Of a stretch of DNA of 64,000 nucleotides, positions 35,231-43,576 are shown one piece after another. Source of the stretch: Oceanisphaera sp. IT1-181 (lineage in GTDB: Bacteria; Pseudomonadota; Gammaproteobacteria; Enterobacterales; Aeromonadaceae); assembly GCF_033807535.1 (NCBI RefSeq), contig NZ_CP136856.1:2723001-2787000 (forward strand), given 5' to 3'. Both the position numbers and the translations under genes were made by a program. The notes under the pieces were generated by a model, which was not told the DNA's origin, did not search any database, and saw nothing but the letters and a program-made list of their open reading frames with translations. How positions within the stretch are numbered: position 1 is the stretch's first letter; the number at the start of each line of letters is the position of its first letter.

Positions 35231-36405
35231 AAGGGTTCTCGGCGCTGGGCACTACGCCTAACATTCAATGCATGCACTATACCGCCAACTACCAAGCCCC
35301 AAAAGGCGCTGCCGATGCCAAACAAGGCCACACCGGAGGCGGTGATCATAAAGGTCAGCAAGGCGGCGTCCCGCTCCGACTCTTGGCTTAAAGCCACACT
35401 TAAGCTATTGCCGATAGTACCCAGCAAGGCCAAGCCGGCAATCGCCATCACCAGCTCGGTGGGTAAAGCGGCAAACAGGCCCACGACAGTCGCGCCAAAC
35501 AAACCTAGCAGCAGATAAAATACCCCAGCCCACACCGCCGCCTTATAACGCTGTGCGGGATCTTCATCCACTTCTTTACCCATGCATACCGCAGCACTGA
35601 TGGCCGCCAGGTTAAAAGCAAAGCCGCCAAAAGGAGCCAGCAAGATGCCGGTAATGCCGGTCCAGCTGATCAAAGGCGAAGCCTTCACTTGATAACCGTG
35701 AGCCCGTAACACAGCAATACCGGGCACGTTTTGCGAGGCCATGGTCACCACAAATAACGGAATACCAATGCCAATTAAACTGGCGAACGAGAAGCTCGGC
35801 GTCATTAATACCGGCCATGCCAGTTGCCAACTAAGCTGCTCAAACTGCAATAAATCCAACCCCGAAGCCACAGCTAATCCGGCTAAGAGGCTGAGCGGGA
35901 TCACATAGCGCGGCAGGCGTCGGCGCAACGCCAAATACGTTATTAGCATCACGCCCACTAGCCAAGGTTGGGTCTGCGCCGAGGCAAATAAATCTAAACC
36001 AAAGGTTAACAACACCCCACCCAGCATGGCCGCCGCAAGGCTGGCTGGCACCAATTTCATAATACGGTCAAACCAGCCGGTCACGCCGCACAACAAAATC
36101 AGGCCAGAGCTAAATAAAAACACCCCTATGGCCTCACTCATGGACACCCCCGCCAGTGCCGTGACTAGCAAGGCCGCACCCGGTGTCGACCAAGCGGTGA
36201 GTATGGGTTGACGGTAACGCAGTGAAAAACCAATGCAAGTGGCACCCATGCCAAGACCTAATGCCCACATCCACGAGTTCATTTCGGCGGGACTGGCCCC
36301 CACAGCAGCGGCCGCTTGAAAGATAATGGCCGCCGAGCTGGTATACCCCACCAGCACCGCAATAAAACCCGCTGACACATGGGCAAAATGAAAAGGGAGG
36401 CGCAT
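35227..36405 (-). CDS. benE: BenE family benzoate/proton symporter-like transporter
   Basis: A 392-residue membrane protein with about 12 hydrophobic segments matching the BenE family (SAAIIFQAAAAVGASPAEMNSWMWALGLGMG, GGFAFNLAAISAAVCMG). Named for benzoate uptake in Acinetobacter; no benzoate genes lie here, so the substrate is unsure. AAGGATTACAT precedes the ATG. Oddly, the stop codon is the TAG of a REP element, so the last few codons (RREPL) may come from the repeat insertion. Confidence 0.87.
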   Translation of the reverse strand: MRLPFHFAHVSAGFIAVLVGYTSSAAIIFQAAAAVGASPAEMNSWMWALGLGMGATCIGFSLRYRQPILTAWSTPGAALLVTALAGVSMSEAIGVFLFSSGLILLCGVTGWFDRIMKLVPASLAAAMLGGVLLTFGLDLFASAQTQPWLVGVMLITYLALRRRLPRYVIPLSLLAGLAVASGLDLLQFEQLSWQLAWPVLMTPSFSFASLIGIGIPLFVVTMASQNVPGIAVLRAHGYQVKASPLISWTGITGILLAPFGGFAFNLAAISAAVCMGKEVDEDPAQRYKAAVWAGVFYLLLGLFGATVVGLFAALPTELVMAIAGLALLGTIGNSLSVALSQESERDAALLTFMITASGVALFGIGSAFWGLVVGGIVHALNVRRSAQRREPL

Positions 36406-36425
36406 ATGTAATCCTTAGAAAGAGC

Positions 36426-36616
36426 TTTTTTGCCACGGAAGAACACGGAAAAATTAAGCTGAGATAAGAATAAAAAATATCAAAAGGAGATCTTATTAAT
36501 AAGAGAGCAATCTAGCATCCCTAGAGTGGCTGGTGCTGCTTTGATTAAGATCTTACAAATAATTTTTTTCCGATTTTATCTTTATTTTTCCGTGGATTCT
36601 GTGGATTCCGTGGCGA
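36426..36616. repeat. Dispersed repeat F (CCACGGA inverted arms)
   Basis: The left arm TTTGCCACGGAAGAACACGG faces the right arm (TTCCGTGGCG preceded by CCGTGGATTCTGTGG). An inner AGATCTTA/TTAAGATCT pair sits between them. A second copy with the same layout is at 60412-60588. It fills the interval between the CBS gene and benE. Confidence 0.65.
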
Positions 36617-36623
36617 AAATTTT

Positions 36624-37070
36624 TTAGTTTTTACGTGCAATGTCATTCTTTAACAGTTCGGCGCACAAACGTACAAAGTCAGATGAGGTCACGATGCCAA
36701 TCAAGCATTGTTTGTCATCTACTATGGTGAGGCAGCCGTGTTTATTTTTCAGAAAAAACGACACCACTTCAATTAAGGGCGCATGCTCATCCACCGACTC
36801 AAAGTCTGCATCAATAATTTCCACTACTCGGCACTGGCGCTCACGGCGCTCTAGCGCACTCACGCCGTAGTCAGATAATAAACTCATAATGGTGGCAATC
36901 ATGCGCTTTTGGGTGAGCACGCCCATCAGCTTACCGGTCAAGGGATCGACCACAGGAATATGACGAATGCTTTTTTCACGCATCATGTCATGGGCATCTT
37001 TTAGCGTCGCGCTTTGATCGAGCGTCAGCAAGTCACGCGTCATAATATCGCCAACAGAAATTACAGCCAT
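36624..37070 (-). CDS. Two-CBS-domain protein
   Basis: A 148-residue cytoplasmic protein made of two CBS motifs (SVGDIMTRDLLTLDQSATLKDAHDMM with IRHIPVVDP; then VDEHAPLIEVVSFFLKNKHGCLTIVDD with IGIVTSSDFVRL). Such pairs bind adenine nucleotides and act as energy sensors or regulatory subunits. No partner gene is adjacent. AAGGATG precedes the ATG. Confidence 0.86.
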   Translation of the reverse strand: MAVISVGDIMTRDLLTLDQSATLKDAHDMMREKSIRHIPVVDPLTGKLMGVLTQKRMIATIMSLLSDYGVSALERRERQCRVVEIIDADFESVDEHAPLIEVVSFFLKNKHGCLTIVDDKQCLIGIVTSSDFVRLCAELLKNDIARKN

Positions 37071-37312
37071 AGCGTATTCATCCTTGTGTTAACGTTATTC
37101 CAGCCCTTGCAGTACGCTTGCTACTGGAGTGAACAAATTACAGAGTATTTTAAGCTTATGAATAGCTTAAGTCTTATTTTAGTATCTTGTGCCGCCCTGC
37201 TGCAGATGTCGAGTCAAAGCATGGTGTCGGTTTGCCAAAAGGTGATTTGAGTTTGGTAAGAGAGTGGCTATAAGTTGTGTCACAGAGTCTGGGTGCTTGC
37301 AAATACAAAAAC

Positions 37313-37349
37313 AAAAAGCCCGTTACAGTTAACAGTAACGGGCTTTTTT
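37313..37349. terminator. Strong orphan bidirectional terminator
   Basis: A perfect 14-bp stem (AAAAAGCCCGTTAC with GTAACGGGCTTTTT, 8-base loop) followed by T residues. No gene ends nearby. Confidence 0.85.
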
Positions 37350-37468
37350 CGCCCCCGACCATCATCAAGAAGATTTTAGGGTCAACCCGTAGATTCTAGG
37401 TATCTCGCTGACGTTAAACATGCCATCCGCATCTACCTTGACTAACACTAAGGTTTAGCGTGGCATTA

Positions 37469-37487
37469 AATGCAACTAGTTATCATT
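37469..37487 (+). promoter_or_regulatory. Candidate Fur box upstream of tonB
   Basis: AATGCAACTAGTTATCATT matches 14 of 18 defined positions of the Fur consensus and ends 34 bases before the tonB start. Iron control of tonB-exbBD is the norm. Confidence 0.6.
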
Positions 37488-37520
37488 CACAATAGACATT
37501 GCCGCTAAAATCCGTATTCT

Positions 37521-38270
37521 ATGGCGCAGATCCGAATCAGTCCGCTTGCTATTTTGAGGTTAACTTTGAGCTTAAAACGCTATGCCGTGTTTGCCTTGGC
37601 ATCTTTGCTATTGCACGGCTTAATTGCTCAGGCCATGGAGCCGGAGCCCATCACCCTAGCGGTGGCGCCGGCAAATGCTGGGCCTATTAGTGTGCAAATG
37701 TTGCCGACCGTGACTAAGGCTCCCCCCAAGGCGGAGCCGGTGGTCGAACCTACGCCAAAACCTAAACCAGAGCCTAAGCCGGTCCCCAAGCCAGAGCCTA
37801 AGCCCGTACCTAAACCGGCACCCAAACCAGAGCCAAAACCCGCGCCCAAATCTGTACCCAGGCCAGAGCCTAAGCCTGTGGTGCCCACACCTCAGCCCGT
37901 GGCACCCGCGCCGCAGCCAATGCCGAGACCAACGCCCGAGCCTGTCGCTAAGGTAGAGCCGCAGCCGACTCAAGCGAAAGACAGCACGCCTAAGCGCATT
38001 GATACTCCCAGCTTTACTCATAAGCCGGCAGCCATTGCTTATCCGATACAGGCCAAACGTCGCGGTCAAGAAGGCACAGTGCTCATAGAAGTCTGGCTGG
38101 ATGAACAAGGTAGGCAAATTAAACGCCTACTCGCCAAGTCATCTGGCGTGAGCGCTCTCGATAGCGCCGCCTTAAAAGCTATCGTTAAATGGCGCTTTTC
38201 GGCCTATGTAGAAAACGGCCGCGGCATTGCCCACCGAGTTCATATTCCTGTACGTTTTAAATTGGATTAA
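37521..38270 (+). CDS. tonB: Energy transducer TonB
   Basis: A 249-residue protein: N-terminal signal anchor (about residues 18-38), a proline-rich periplasmic spacer (about 70-155) of repeating P-K-P-E-P-K units, and a C-terminal TonB domain (YPIQAKRRGQEGTVLIEVWLDEQG..SALDSAALKAIVKWRFSAY). It transmits proton-motive energy to TonB-dependent outer-membrane receptors. The first in a tight tonB-exbB-exbD operon, 3 bases before exbB. Confidence 0.92.
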   Translation: MAQIRISPLAILRLTLSLKRYAVFALASLLLHGLIAQAMEPEPITLAVAPANAGPISVQMLPTVTKAPPKAEPVVEPTPKPKPEPKPVPKPEPKPVPKPAPKPEPKPAPKSVPRPEPKPVVPTPQPVAPAPQPMPRPTPEPVAKVEPQPTQAKDSTPKRIDTPSFTHKPAAIAYPIQAKRRGQEGTVLIEVWLDEQGRQIKRLLAKSSGVSALDSAALKAIVKWRFSAYVENGRGIAHRVHIPVRFKLD

Positions 38271-38273
38271 ATC

Positions 38274-38894
38274 ATGTCATTTCTTACTCAAATACATCAA
38301 CAATTAGGCTTAATGAGCTGGCCGTTAATTTTATGCTCGGTGATTACCTTAGCCCTCTGGCTAGAAAGAGGTGTGGCGCTATTGTGGGTCAGCGTGAGTG
38401 GCGAGCAAGCCAAACGAAAACTGCATCAAAGTGGCGCCAGTTTCGCTACCGTTAAAGATGCTCACTCAAAATCACTGATTTTACGGGGTTGCAGCTTATT
38501 GGTTACACATCAAAGTGCCAGTAAAGCCACTCGTGAAGACTTAGCTGGTGTGTGGCTGCAGCAACAAAGACGCAAGCTGCATTCGGGCCTGCGGGTATTG
38601 ACCTTAGTGGGCGTGATCAGCCCCTTACTGGGTTTATTAGGCACGGTTTTGGGCTTAATGGAGATGTTTAAAAGTATCGGCTTAAGTAGCGATCCGGTCA
38701 CACCCGCATTGCTGGCCGACGGCCTTGGTTTAGCCATGAGCACTACGGCGGCGGGCTTATTAATCGCCCTGCCCGCTATTGCCGGTGCCCAACTGTTTGG
38801 CTTGTGGGCAGATCGCCTGCTCGACAAACTGACCGACGAGCTAAATCAGTGCAACTTGCAGCTGGAAGGGGTGCAGTTAGGAGCCAATTCATGA
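38274..38894 (+). CDS. exbB: Biopolymer transport protein ExbB
   Basis: A 206-residue MotA/TolQ/ExbB-family protein with three transmembrane segments: one near the N-terminus and two C-terminal ones (LTLVGVISPLLGLLGTVLGLM and ALLADGLGLAMSTTAAGLLIALPAIAG) that form the proton channel with ExbD. It is shorter than E. coli ExbB (244), as common in tonB-exbB-exbD operons. Its stop overlaps the exbD start (ATGA). Confidence 0.92.
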   Translation: MSFLTQIHQQLGLMSWPLILCSVITLALWLERGVALLWVSVSGEQAKRKLHQSGASFATVKDAHSKSLILRGCSLLVTHQSASKATREDLAGVWLQQQRRKLHSGLRVLTLVGVISPLLGLLGTVLGLMEMFKSIGLSSDPVTPALLADGLGLAMSTTAAGLLIALPAIAGAQLFGLWADRLLDKLTDELNQCNLQLEGVQLGANS

Positions 38895-39313
38895 TCGGCC
38901 GCCCTGAATCTGCCAATTCAAGTTGGCGCACGCTCACACCAGACATCACACCTTTACTGGATATTATCTTTATCGTATTGGTATTTTTGCTGCTCACCGC
39001 CAACATCCCCCTGCAATCATTAGAGGTGGACTTGCCCAAAACCGACAGCGAGGCCTTGAGCGCGATATCTGACACTAAGTCCATCACCATTAATATGTTG
39101 GCGGGCACGCCAGCATGGGCCATTCAAGGTCAAGAATACGAGGATTGGCAGCAATTTAAGTCCGCCTTAACCGCTCAAATCGCGGCGTTAAAAGAAACCG
39201 ACTTGATCTTGGCGTCCGATAAAGACGTGACCGTGGACAGCATGCTCAAACTATTGGCTTTCTTGCAAGAGCACGAAATTACCGCCACCCAAATATTAAT
39301 GGAAGATAAATAG
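38891..39313 (+). CDS. exbD: Biopolymer transport protein ExbD
   Basis: A 140-residue protein with one N-terminal transmembrane segment preceded by LTPDITPLLDIIFIVLVFLLLTA; the Asp in PLLDIIF is the conserved proton-translocating residue. A periplasmic domain follows. I use the ATG at 38891, overlapping the exbB stop by 4 bases, rather than an upstream in-frame start at 38804 that lies within exbB. Confidence 0.92.
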   Translation: MIGRPESANSSWRTLTPDITPLLDIIFIVLVFLLLTANIPLQSLEVDLPKTDSEALSAISDTKSITINMLAGTPAWAIQGQEYEDWQQFKSALTAQIAALKETDLILASDKDVTVDSMLKLLAFLQEHEITATQILMEDK

Positions 39314-39769
39314 CAGTCAGTCGGTTGCTATCCGCAATGTTGAATGGTTAATTTTTAATGTCTAATTAAGGGCGAATACCGCCTTTAAATAACAAACAGT
39401 GCCGAATACTTTACCTACAACAGAGCTACCACACCTAAAAATCCAATTGGAGCTAAGGGTAAGACCTGTGCGTCAGATCCTGCTCTGCAGGATTTCGCGG
39501 CTAAAGCACGCGACTACATTCGTGCAATATATGAGCATCGGCGCCGCTGCGTAATGGTGACTGATTAATTGGTCTTCATTAAGCATTCACAACTCAACAT
39601 TGCCTTTAAGCTCAATGCTGGCTTTCCGCGCTCAGGCAAGTACCATATACGCCTGCACATTTTTACTGATTGTTGGCTCACGCTTTGCTCAACTGTTTAC
39701 TCAGCTCTGAGTAACCCACAGCCACACTATCAGTTTGTTAACCTTCTGAATTATCAGGACAATATAGAT
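39314..39769. other. Interval between exbD and ettA with repeat remnants
   Basis: About 456 bases. They contain an inverted family E sequence (39335-39360), a REP-like element (39473-39517) and the presumed ettA promoter. An in-frame upward extension of ettA to 39569 exists but has no family support. No separate gene seen. Confidence 0.5.
39473..39517 (-). repeat. REP-like element (GTAG head, family B)
   Basis: On the minus strand GTAGTCGCGTGCTTTAGCCG leads into an ATCCTGC..GCAGGAT hairpin. The flanking CATTCGTGCAATATATGAGC is shared with 6046-6075. Confidence 0.6.
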
Positions 39770-41437
39770 ATGGCTCAATTTGTTTATAGTATGAACCGCG
39801 TGGGCAAAGTGGTTCCGCCCAAGCGTCATATTCTGAAGAATATCTCCTTGTCGTTTTTCCCCGGCGCCAAAATTGGCGTATTGGGCTTAAACGGCTCCGG
39901 CAAGTCAACCCTGCTGCGCATTATGGCCGGCCTCGACACCGAGATTGAAGGCGAAGCGCGCCCACAGCCCGGCATTAACATTGGTTATTTGCCGCAAGAG
40001 CCCAAACTAAAGCCCGAGCAAACCGTACGCGAAGCCATTGAAGAAGCGGTATCGGAAGTCGCCGGTGCCTTAAAAGAGCTGGATGAGGTTTACACCGCCT
40101 ACGCAGATCCCGATGCAGACTTTGATAAATTGGCCAAGCGTCAAGGCGAGCTGGAAGCCATTATTCAAGCCCACGACGGCCATAATCTGGATCACCAGTT
40201 AGAACGCGCCGCCGATGCGCTGCGTTTGCCACCCTGGGACGCCACCATAGATAAATTGTCTGGTGGTGAGCGCCGCCGCGTGGCCATGTGCCAGCTGTTG
40301 CTTGAAAAGCCGGACATGCTGTTACTCGACGAACCGACTAACCACTTGGATGCCGAATCCGTAGCTTGGTTAGAGCGCTTCTTACACGATTACGAAGGCA
40401 CAGTAGTGGCCATTACCCACGACCGTTACTTCCTCGATAACGTGGCCGGTTGGATCTTGGAGTTGGACCGCGGCGAAGGTATTCCGTGGGAAGGTAACTA
40501 CTCTTCTTGGTTGGAGCAAAAAGACGAGCGCTTGTCTCAAGAGCAGTCCTCTGAAGCGGCCCGTCAAAAATCCATTCAAAAAGAACTGGAGTGGGTCCGT
40601 CAAGGTGCTAAGGGCCGTCAGGCTAAGTCTAAGTCTCGTATGGCTCGCTTTGAAGAATTGCAAAACCAAGACTTCCAAAAACGTAACGAAACCAACGAGC
40701 TGTTTATTCCGCCAGGACCGCGATTAGGCGATCAAGTGATCGACGTAACCAACCTGACCAAGTCTTATGGTGACCGCGTATTGATCGACGACTTATCCTT
40801 TAGTATTCCTAAAGGCGCCATCGTCGGCATTATCGGCCCTAACGGTGCCGGTAAGTCCACCCTGTTCCGCATGCTGACTGGCGCCGAACAGCCAGACTCT
40901 GGCACCATCACTGTGGGTGAAACGGTGCAATTAGCCTCGGTGGATCAGTTCCGCGACCACATGGACGACAAGAAAACCGTGTGGGAAGAAGTGGCCGACG
41001 GCCAAGATATCCTGCGCATCGGCACTCTTGAAGTTAACAGCCGAGCCTACTTAGGTCGCTTTAACTTTAAAGGCATCGATCAGCAAAAACGAGTCGGTGA
41101 ATTATCGGGCGGTGAGCGCGGTCGTTTACACATGGCCAAACTGCTGCAGTCTGGCGGCAACGTGCTGTTATTGGATGAGCCGACCAACGACTTGGACATC
41201 GAAACCCTGCGCGCGCTGGAAAACGCCATTCTGGAATTCCCAGGCTGCGCCATGGTTATCTCCCACGACCGTTGGTTCTTAGACCGTATTGCCACCCACA
41301 TCTTGGATTATAAAGATGAAGGCCAAGTGGAATTCTTCGAAGGTAACTTCAGTGAATACGAAGAATGGAAGAAGAAAACCTACGGCGCCGAGTCAATTCA
41401 GCCTAAGCGTATTAAATATAAGCGCGTAACTAAATAA
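39770..41437 (+). CDS. ettA: Energy-dependent translational throttle protein EttA (ABC-F)
   Basis: A 555-residue ABC-F ATPase, the same length as E. coli EttA. Two ABC domains: Walker A GLNGSGKST and GPNGAGKST, signatures LSGGERRRVAM and LSGGERGRLHM, Walker B LLLDEPTNHLD and LLLDEPTNDLD. The linker between them and the arm insert in the first domain are present. EttA binds the ribosomal E site and restrains the first elongation steps when ATP is low. Start at the ATG at 39770 (MAQFVYSMNRVGKVVPP); the longer frame from 39569 is not supported. Confidence 0.96.
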   Translation: MAQFVYSMNRVGKVVPPKRHILKNISLSFFPGAKIGVLGLNGSGKSTLLRIMAGLDTEIEGEARPQPGINIGYLPQEPKLKPEQTVREAIEEAVSEVAGALKELDEVYTAYADPDADFDKLAKRQGELEAIIQAHDGHNLDHQLERAADALRLPPWDATIDKLSGGERRRVAMCQLLLEKPDMLLLDEPTNHLDAESVAWLERFLHDYEGTVVAITHDRYFLDNVAGWILELDRGEGIPWEGNYSSWLEQKDERLSQEQSSEAARQKSIQKELEWVRQGAKGRQAKSKSRMARFEELQNQDFQKRNETNELFIPPGPRLGDQVIDVTNLTKSYGDRVLIDDLSFSIPKGAIVGIIGPNGAGKSTLFRMLTGAEQPDSGTITVGETVQLASVDQFRDHMDDKKTVWEEVADGQDILRIGTLEVNSRAYLGRFNFKGIDQQKRVGELSGGERGRLHMAKLLQSGGNVLLLDEPTNDLDIETLRALENAILEFPGCAMVISHDRWFLDRIATHILDYKDEGQVEFFEGNFSEYEEWKKKTYGAESIQPKRIKYKRVTK

Positions 41438-41458
41438 GCTTTAATTTTTACTGTTACC

Positions 41459-41487
41459 AAAGCCCGCTATTGCGGGCTTTTTATTGT
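41459..41487 (+). terminator. Intrinsic terminator after ettA
   Basis: AAAGCCCGC and GCGGGCTTT arms around TATT, then a T-rich tail. Confidence 0.85.
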
Positions 41488-41937
41488 TTGCTATAAATTA
41501 TCCAATCTCGATAACAGTCGACGTTAATGCTGAGCAAAAAGCTAATCATTTGATAATTAGCTAAATTCGGTTAATATCTAGCCGTAAAATTAGAATCCAA
41601 ACCTGAAAAAATACCATTAATTATTTAATTCCAACAATAAAAAGTAGGCACTATGTTTAAACAGTTTAAAAAATTAACGACGGTTTCGATTGCAGTAGCG
41701 GCGCTGAGCTTTGGTACCCAAGCCATGGCCGAAAACTATGTAGGCGGTAATATTTCGGGTATAAAAGCGAAAAACAATCCCGATTCAGAAACGGCTAATT
41801 TAGTAGCTTTATATGCGCGCTTGGGTACTGAGTTTACCGAAAACTTCTCCGCTGAAATTCGTGGTGGTACAGGCATCAATGATGACAAGATAAACGGCAA
41901 TACTATAGAGTTAAACTACCTCTACGGTGCCTATGTG

Positions 41938-42972
41938 GGCTATGTTTGAGTTAATCGTTGAAAGCTATACTTGAATCAGTCACCTCGTAGGAGGCAGAAA
42001 GATGAAGAGTACAGGTTTCGCCAAACTTAAACGCCAACTGACTGAACTCCTGCCCCGGCAGCGGCATGAACTGCTGATACTGCTTCAGCAACCAGACTCG
42101 TTTCCCGAGCTCATTGCTCGACTAGAAGAACTCACCGCTTCACACCCAACATGCCCTCATTGCCGCGATGGAGCTCCCTATAAGTGGGGAAGCATGAATG
42201 GCAGACAGCGTTACCGCTGCCGGGCTTGCAAGAAGACATTTACCTCTCTGACCGGCACGCCACTTGCTGGGCTTCGAATGGCTGAGCGGTGGTTGGAATA
42301 TGCGGAGCAGATGATGGAATCCACAACACTTCGCAAAGCCGCCAAAAAGTGTCAGATAAACTTAGGTACATCATTCAGGTGGCGACACCGCTTTCTGCAA
42401 CTGGTTGATTATACTAAGTCTTCTGAGCTGGGCGGTATCGTCGAAGCCGATGAAACGTTTATACGTGAATCCTTCAAAGGCAAGCGGGATCTCAGTAAGA
42501 GAAAACCTCGCCGCCGTGGTAGCGATAAGAAAAACATTAAGTGGGTCAAAGTGATGGTACTGCGCGACCGCAACCACAACGAAGCCGACTTTGTAATGAA
42601 ACGCTTTACGCTCAGAAAGCTGGAACGCTGCCTGCTGCCGCGATTACGGTCTGGCGCTGTGCTCTGTAGCGATGGCCATCTTAACTACGAGGCGTTGGCA
42701 GCCAAACATCACTTGCTTCACAAGCCGGTTAACAGCAGTGCCGGTCAGCGGGTACGTGAAGATATATTCCATATCCAGGGTGTGAATGCTTATCACAGTC
42801 GACTGAAGCAATGGATAATGCGTTTTCATGGTGTCGCCACCAAGTACCTTCACCGTTACCTTGGTTGGTTCAGGTGGTTTGAGCATACAAGGAAGGCTGA
42901 TGCTCAAACCATTGATTTTATATGGCAATGTGCGGTTCAGCCGCGCTTTCAACAACTAAAGCGAACATAGCC
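41938..42972 (+). mobile_element. IS1595-family insertion sequence (1035 bp) in an outer-membrane protein gene
   Basis: The ends read GGCTATGTTTGAGTTAATCG (left) and, in reverse complement, GGCTATGTTCGCTTTAGTTG (right), matching at 15 of 20 positions. The 8-bp sequence CCTATGTG is duplicated at 41930-41937 and 42973-42980. One transposase gene fills the element. An 8-bp duplication fits the IS1595 family. Confidence 0.92.
42002..42970 (+). CDS. IS1595-family transposase
   Basis: A 322-residue transposase: N-terminal helical region, a zinc ribbon (CPHC near residue 55 and CRAC near 75), then the ISXO2-like DDE-type domain with VEADETF, VLCSDGHLNYEAL and a later NAYHSRLKQWI. Length, zinc ribbon and motif order fit the IS1595 family. 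AGGAGG lies 11 bases before the ATG and the TAG stop is within the right terminal repeat. The frame is intact, so the element could be active. Confidence 0.92.
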   Translation: MKSTGFAKLKRQLTELLPRQRHELLILLQQPDSFPELIARLEELTASHPTCPHCRDGAPYKWGSMNGRQRYRCRACKKTFTSLTGTPLAGLRMAERWLEYAEQMMESTTLRKAAKKCQINLGTSFRWRHRFLQLVDYTKSSELGGIVEADETFIRESFKGKRDLSKRKPRRRGSDKKNIKWVKVMVLRDRNHNEADFVMKRFTLRKLERCLLPRLRSGAVLCSDGHLNYEALAAKHHLLHKPVNSSAGQRVREDIFHIQGVNAYHSRLKQWIMRFHGVATKYLHRYLGWFRWFEHTRKADAQTIDFIWQCAVQPRFQQLKRT

Positions 42973-43252
42973 CCTATGTGCGTGGCACTCTTCCCGTTGC
43001 CGATGTCTTTTATCCTTACGCTATTCTTGGTTACACCCGCGCCGAATTAGAAGAAAAGTCACCAGGAAAATCAGAAAAGAGTTCAAATGATGATATTTCC
43101 TTCGGTATAGGCGCCGATATTCGTTTAAATTCGAATACCGACCTAAATTTGGAATACATGAACTATCTCGACAAAGATGACGTTGCTATCGACGGTTTCT
43201 CTGTAGGCGTAACCTACCGCTTCTATTAATAGCGGCGTAAGTTAATATTCTT

Positions 43253-43281
43253 AAAACACCGCTATTGTCGCGGTGTTTTTT
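43253..43281 (+). terminator. Intrinsic terminator after the split outer-membrane protein gene
   Basis: AAACACCGC and GCGGTGTTT arms around TATTGTC, then T7. Confidence 0.85.
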
Positions 43282-43576
43282 TATCTTATGCCCGCGCTCA
43301 TATTTGGGAATTAAGTAATGCGCTGTGCAGCCATACTATCTGGCAGCACAAAGCAGACCGAGTAAAGTCAAATCCCAAACCGACAGCAGAATGCCGACCT
43401 GCCAGTGCATACACACAGCATCATGAATGCGAGACGTAAGACACTAAGATTTTTTGTTGAGCTCGGCGCTGATTTTAATTCAACACTAACCATTCAAAAT
43501 TCAACATTGTGCGCGGTAGCGCACGCGACTAGGCTCGCCCCTTGTTGGCCATAATGTTATTCTTAACGGCCCTTAG
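43282..43576. other. Interval before azlC with a family E repeat
   Basis: Contains CATTCAAAATTCAACATTG (43491-43509), identical to 49011-49029. The azlC promoter should lie between 43510 and 43570. No gene recognised. Confidence 0.45.

Larger units (their letters stand above)
37071..37520. other. Gene-free interval between the CBS gene and tonB with an orphan terminator
   Basis: The 450 bases hold a very strong terminator (37313-37349) that does not follow any annotated gene on either strand, and a Fur-box-like site near the tonB end. The stretch 37090-37312 could encode a small RNA reading toward the terminator; a 30-codon frame at 37158-37250 is not convincing. Confidence 0.45.
41653..43229 (+). 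pseudogene. Outer-membrane beta-barrel protein gene split by an IS element
   Basis: The left part (41653-41937, 95 codons) begins with a signal peptide (ALSFGTQAMA-ENY) and barrel strands. The right part (42981-43229) ends in GVTYRFY, a C-terminal aromatic typical of outer-membrane barrels. Removing the IS and one copy of the 8-bp duplication joins the two in frame (GAYV then RGTLPVADVFYPYAILGYTRAEL), restoring a protein of 177 residues of the OmpA-barrel/porin-like class. The insertion truncates the product after about 98 residues. A terminator follows the 3' part. The function of the intact protein is unknown. Confidence 0.9.

Noticed and set aside
37628..37888. Minus-strand frame rich in Gly-Leu-Gly-Ser opposite tonB
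   Set aside because: It is the mirror of the proline-lysine repeat codons of tonB and has no independent support.
39569..39769. Extended N-terminus of EttA
   Set aside because: The added 67 residues are not found in this uniform 555-residue family, and the ATG at 39770 gives the exact conserved start.
41938..42972. The IS1595-family element as the source of transposase for the three MITEs
   Set aside because: Both give 8-bp duplications, but the IS ends (GGCTATGTT..) do not match the MITE ends (CCTGATTAC..), so cross-mobilisation by this element is not supported.
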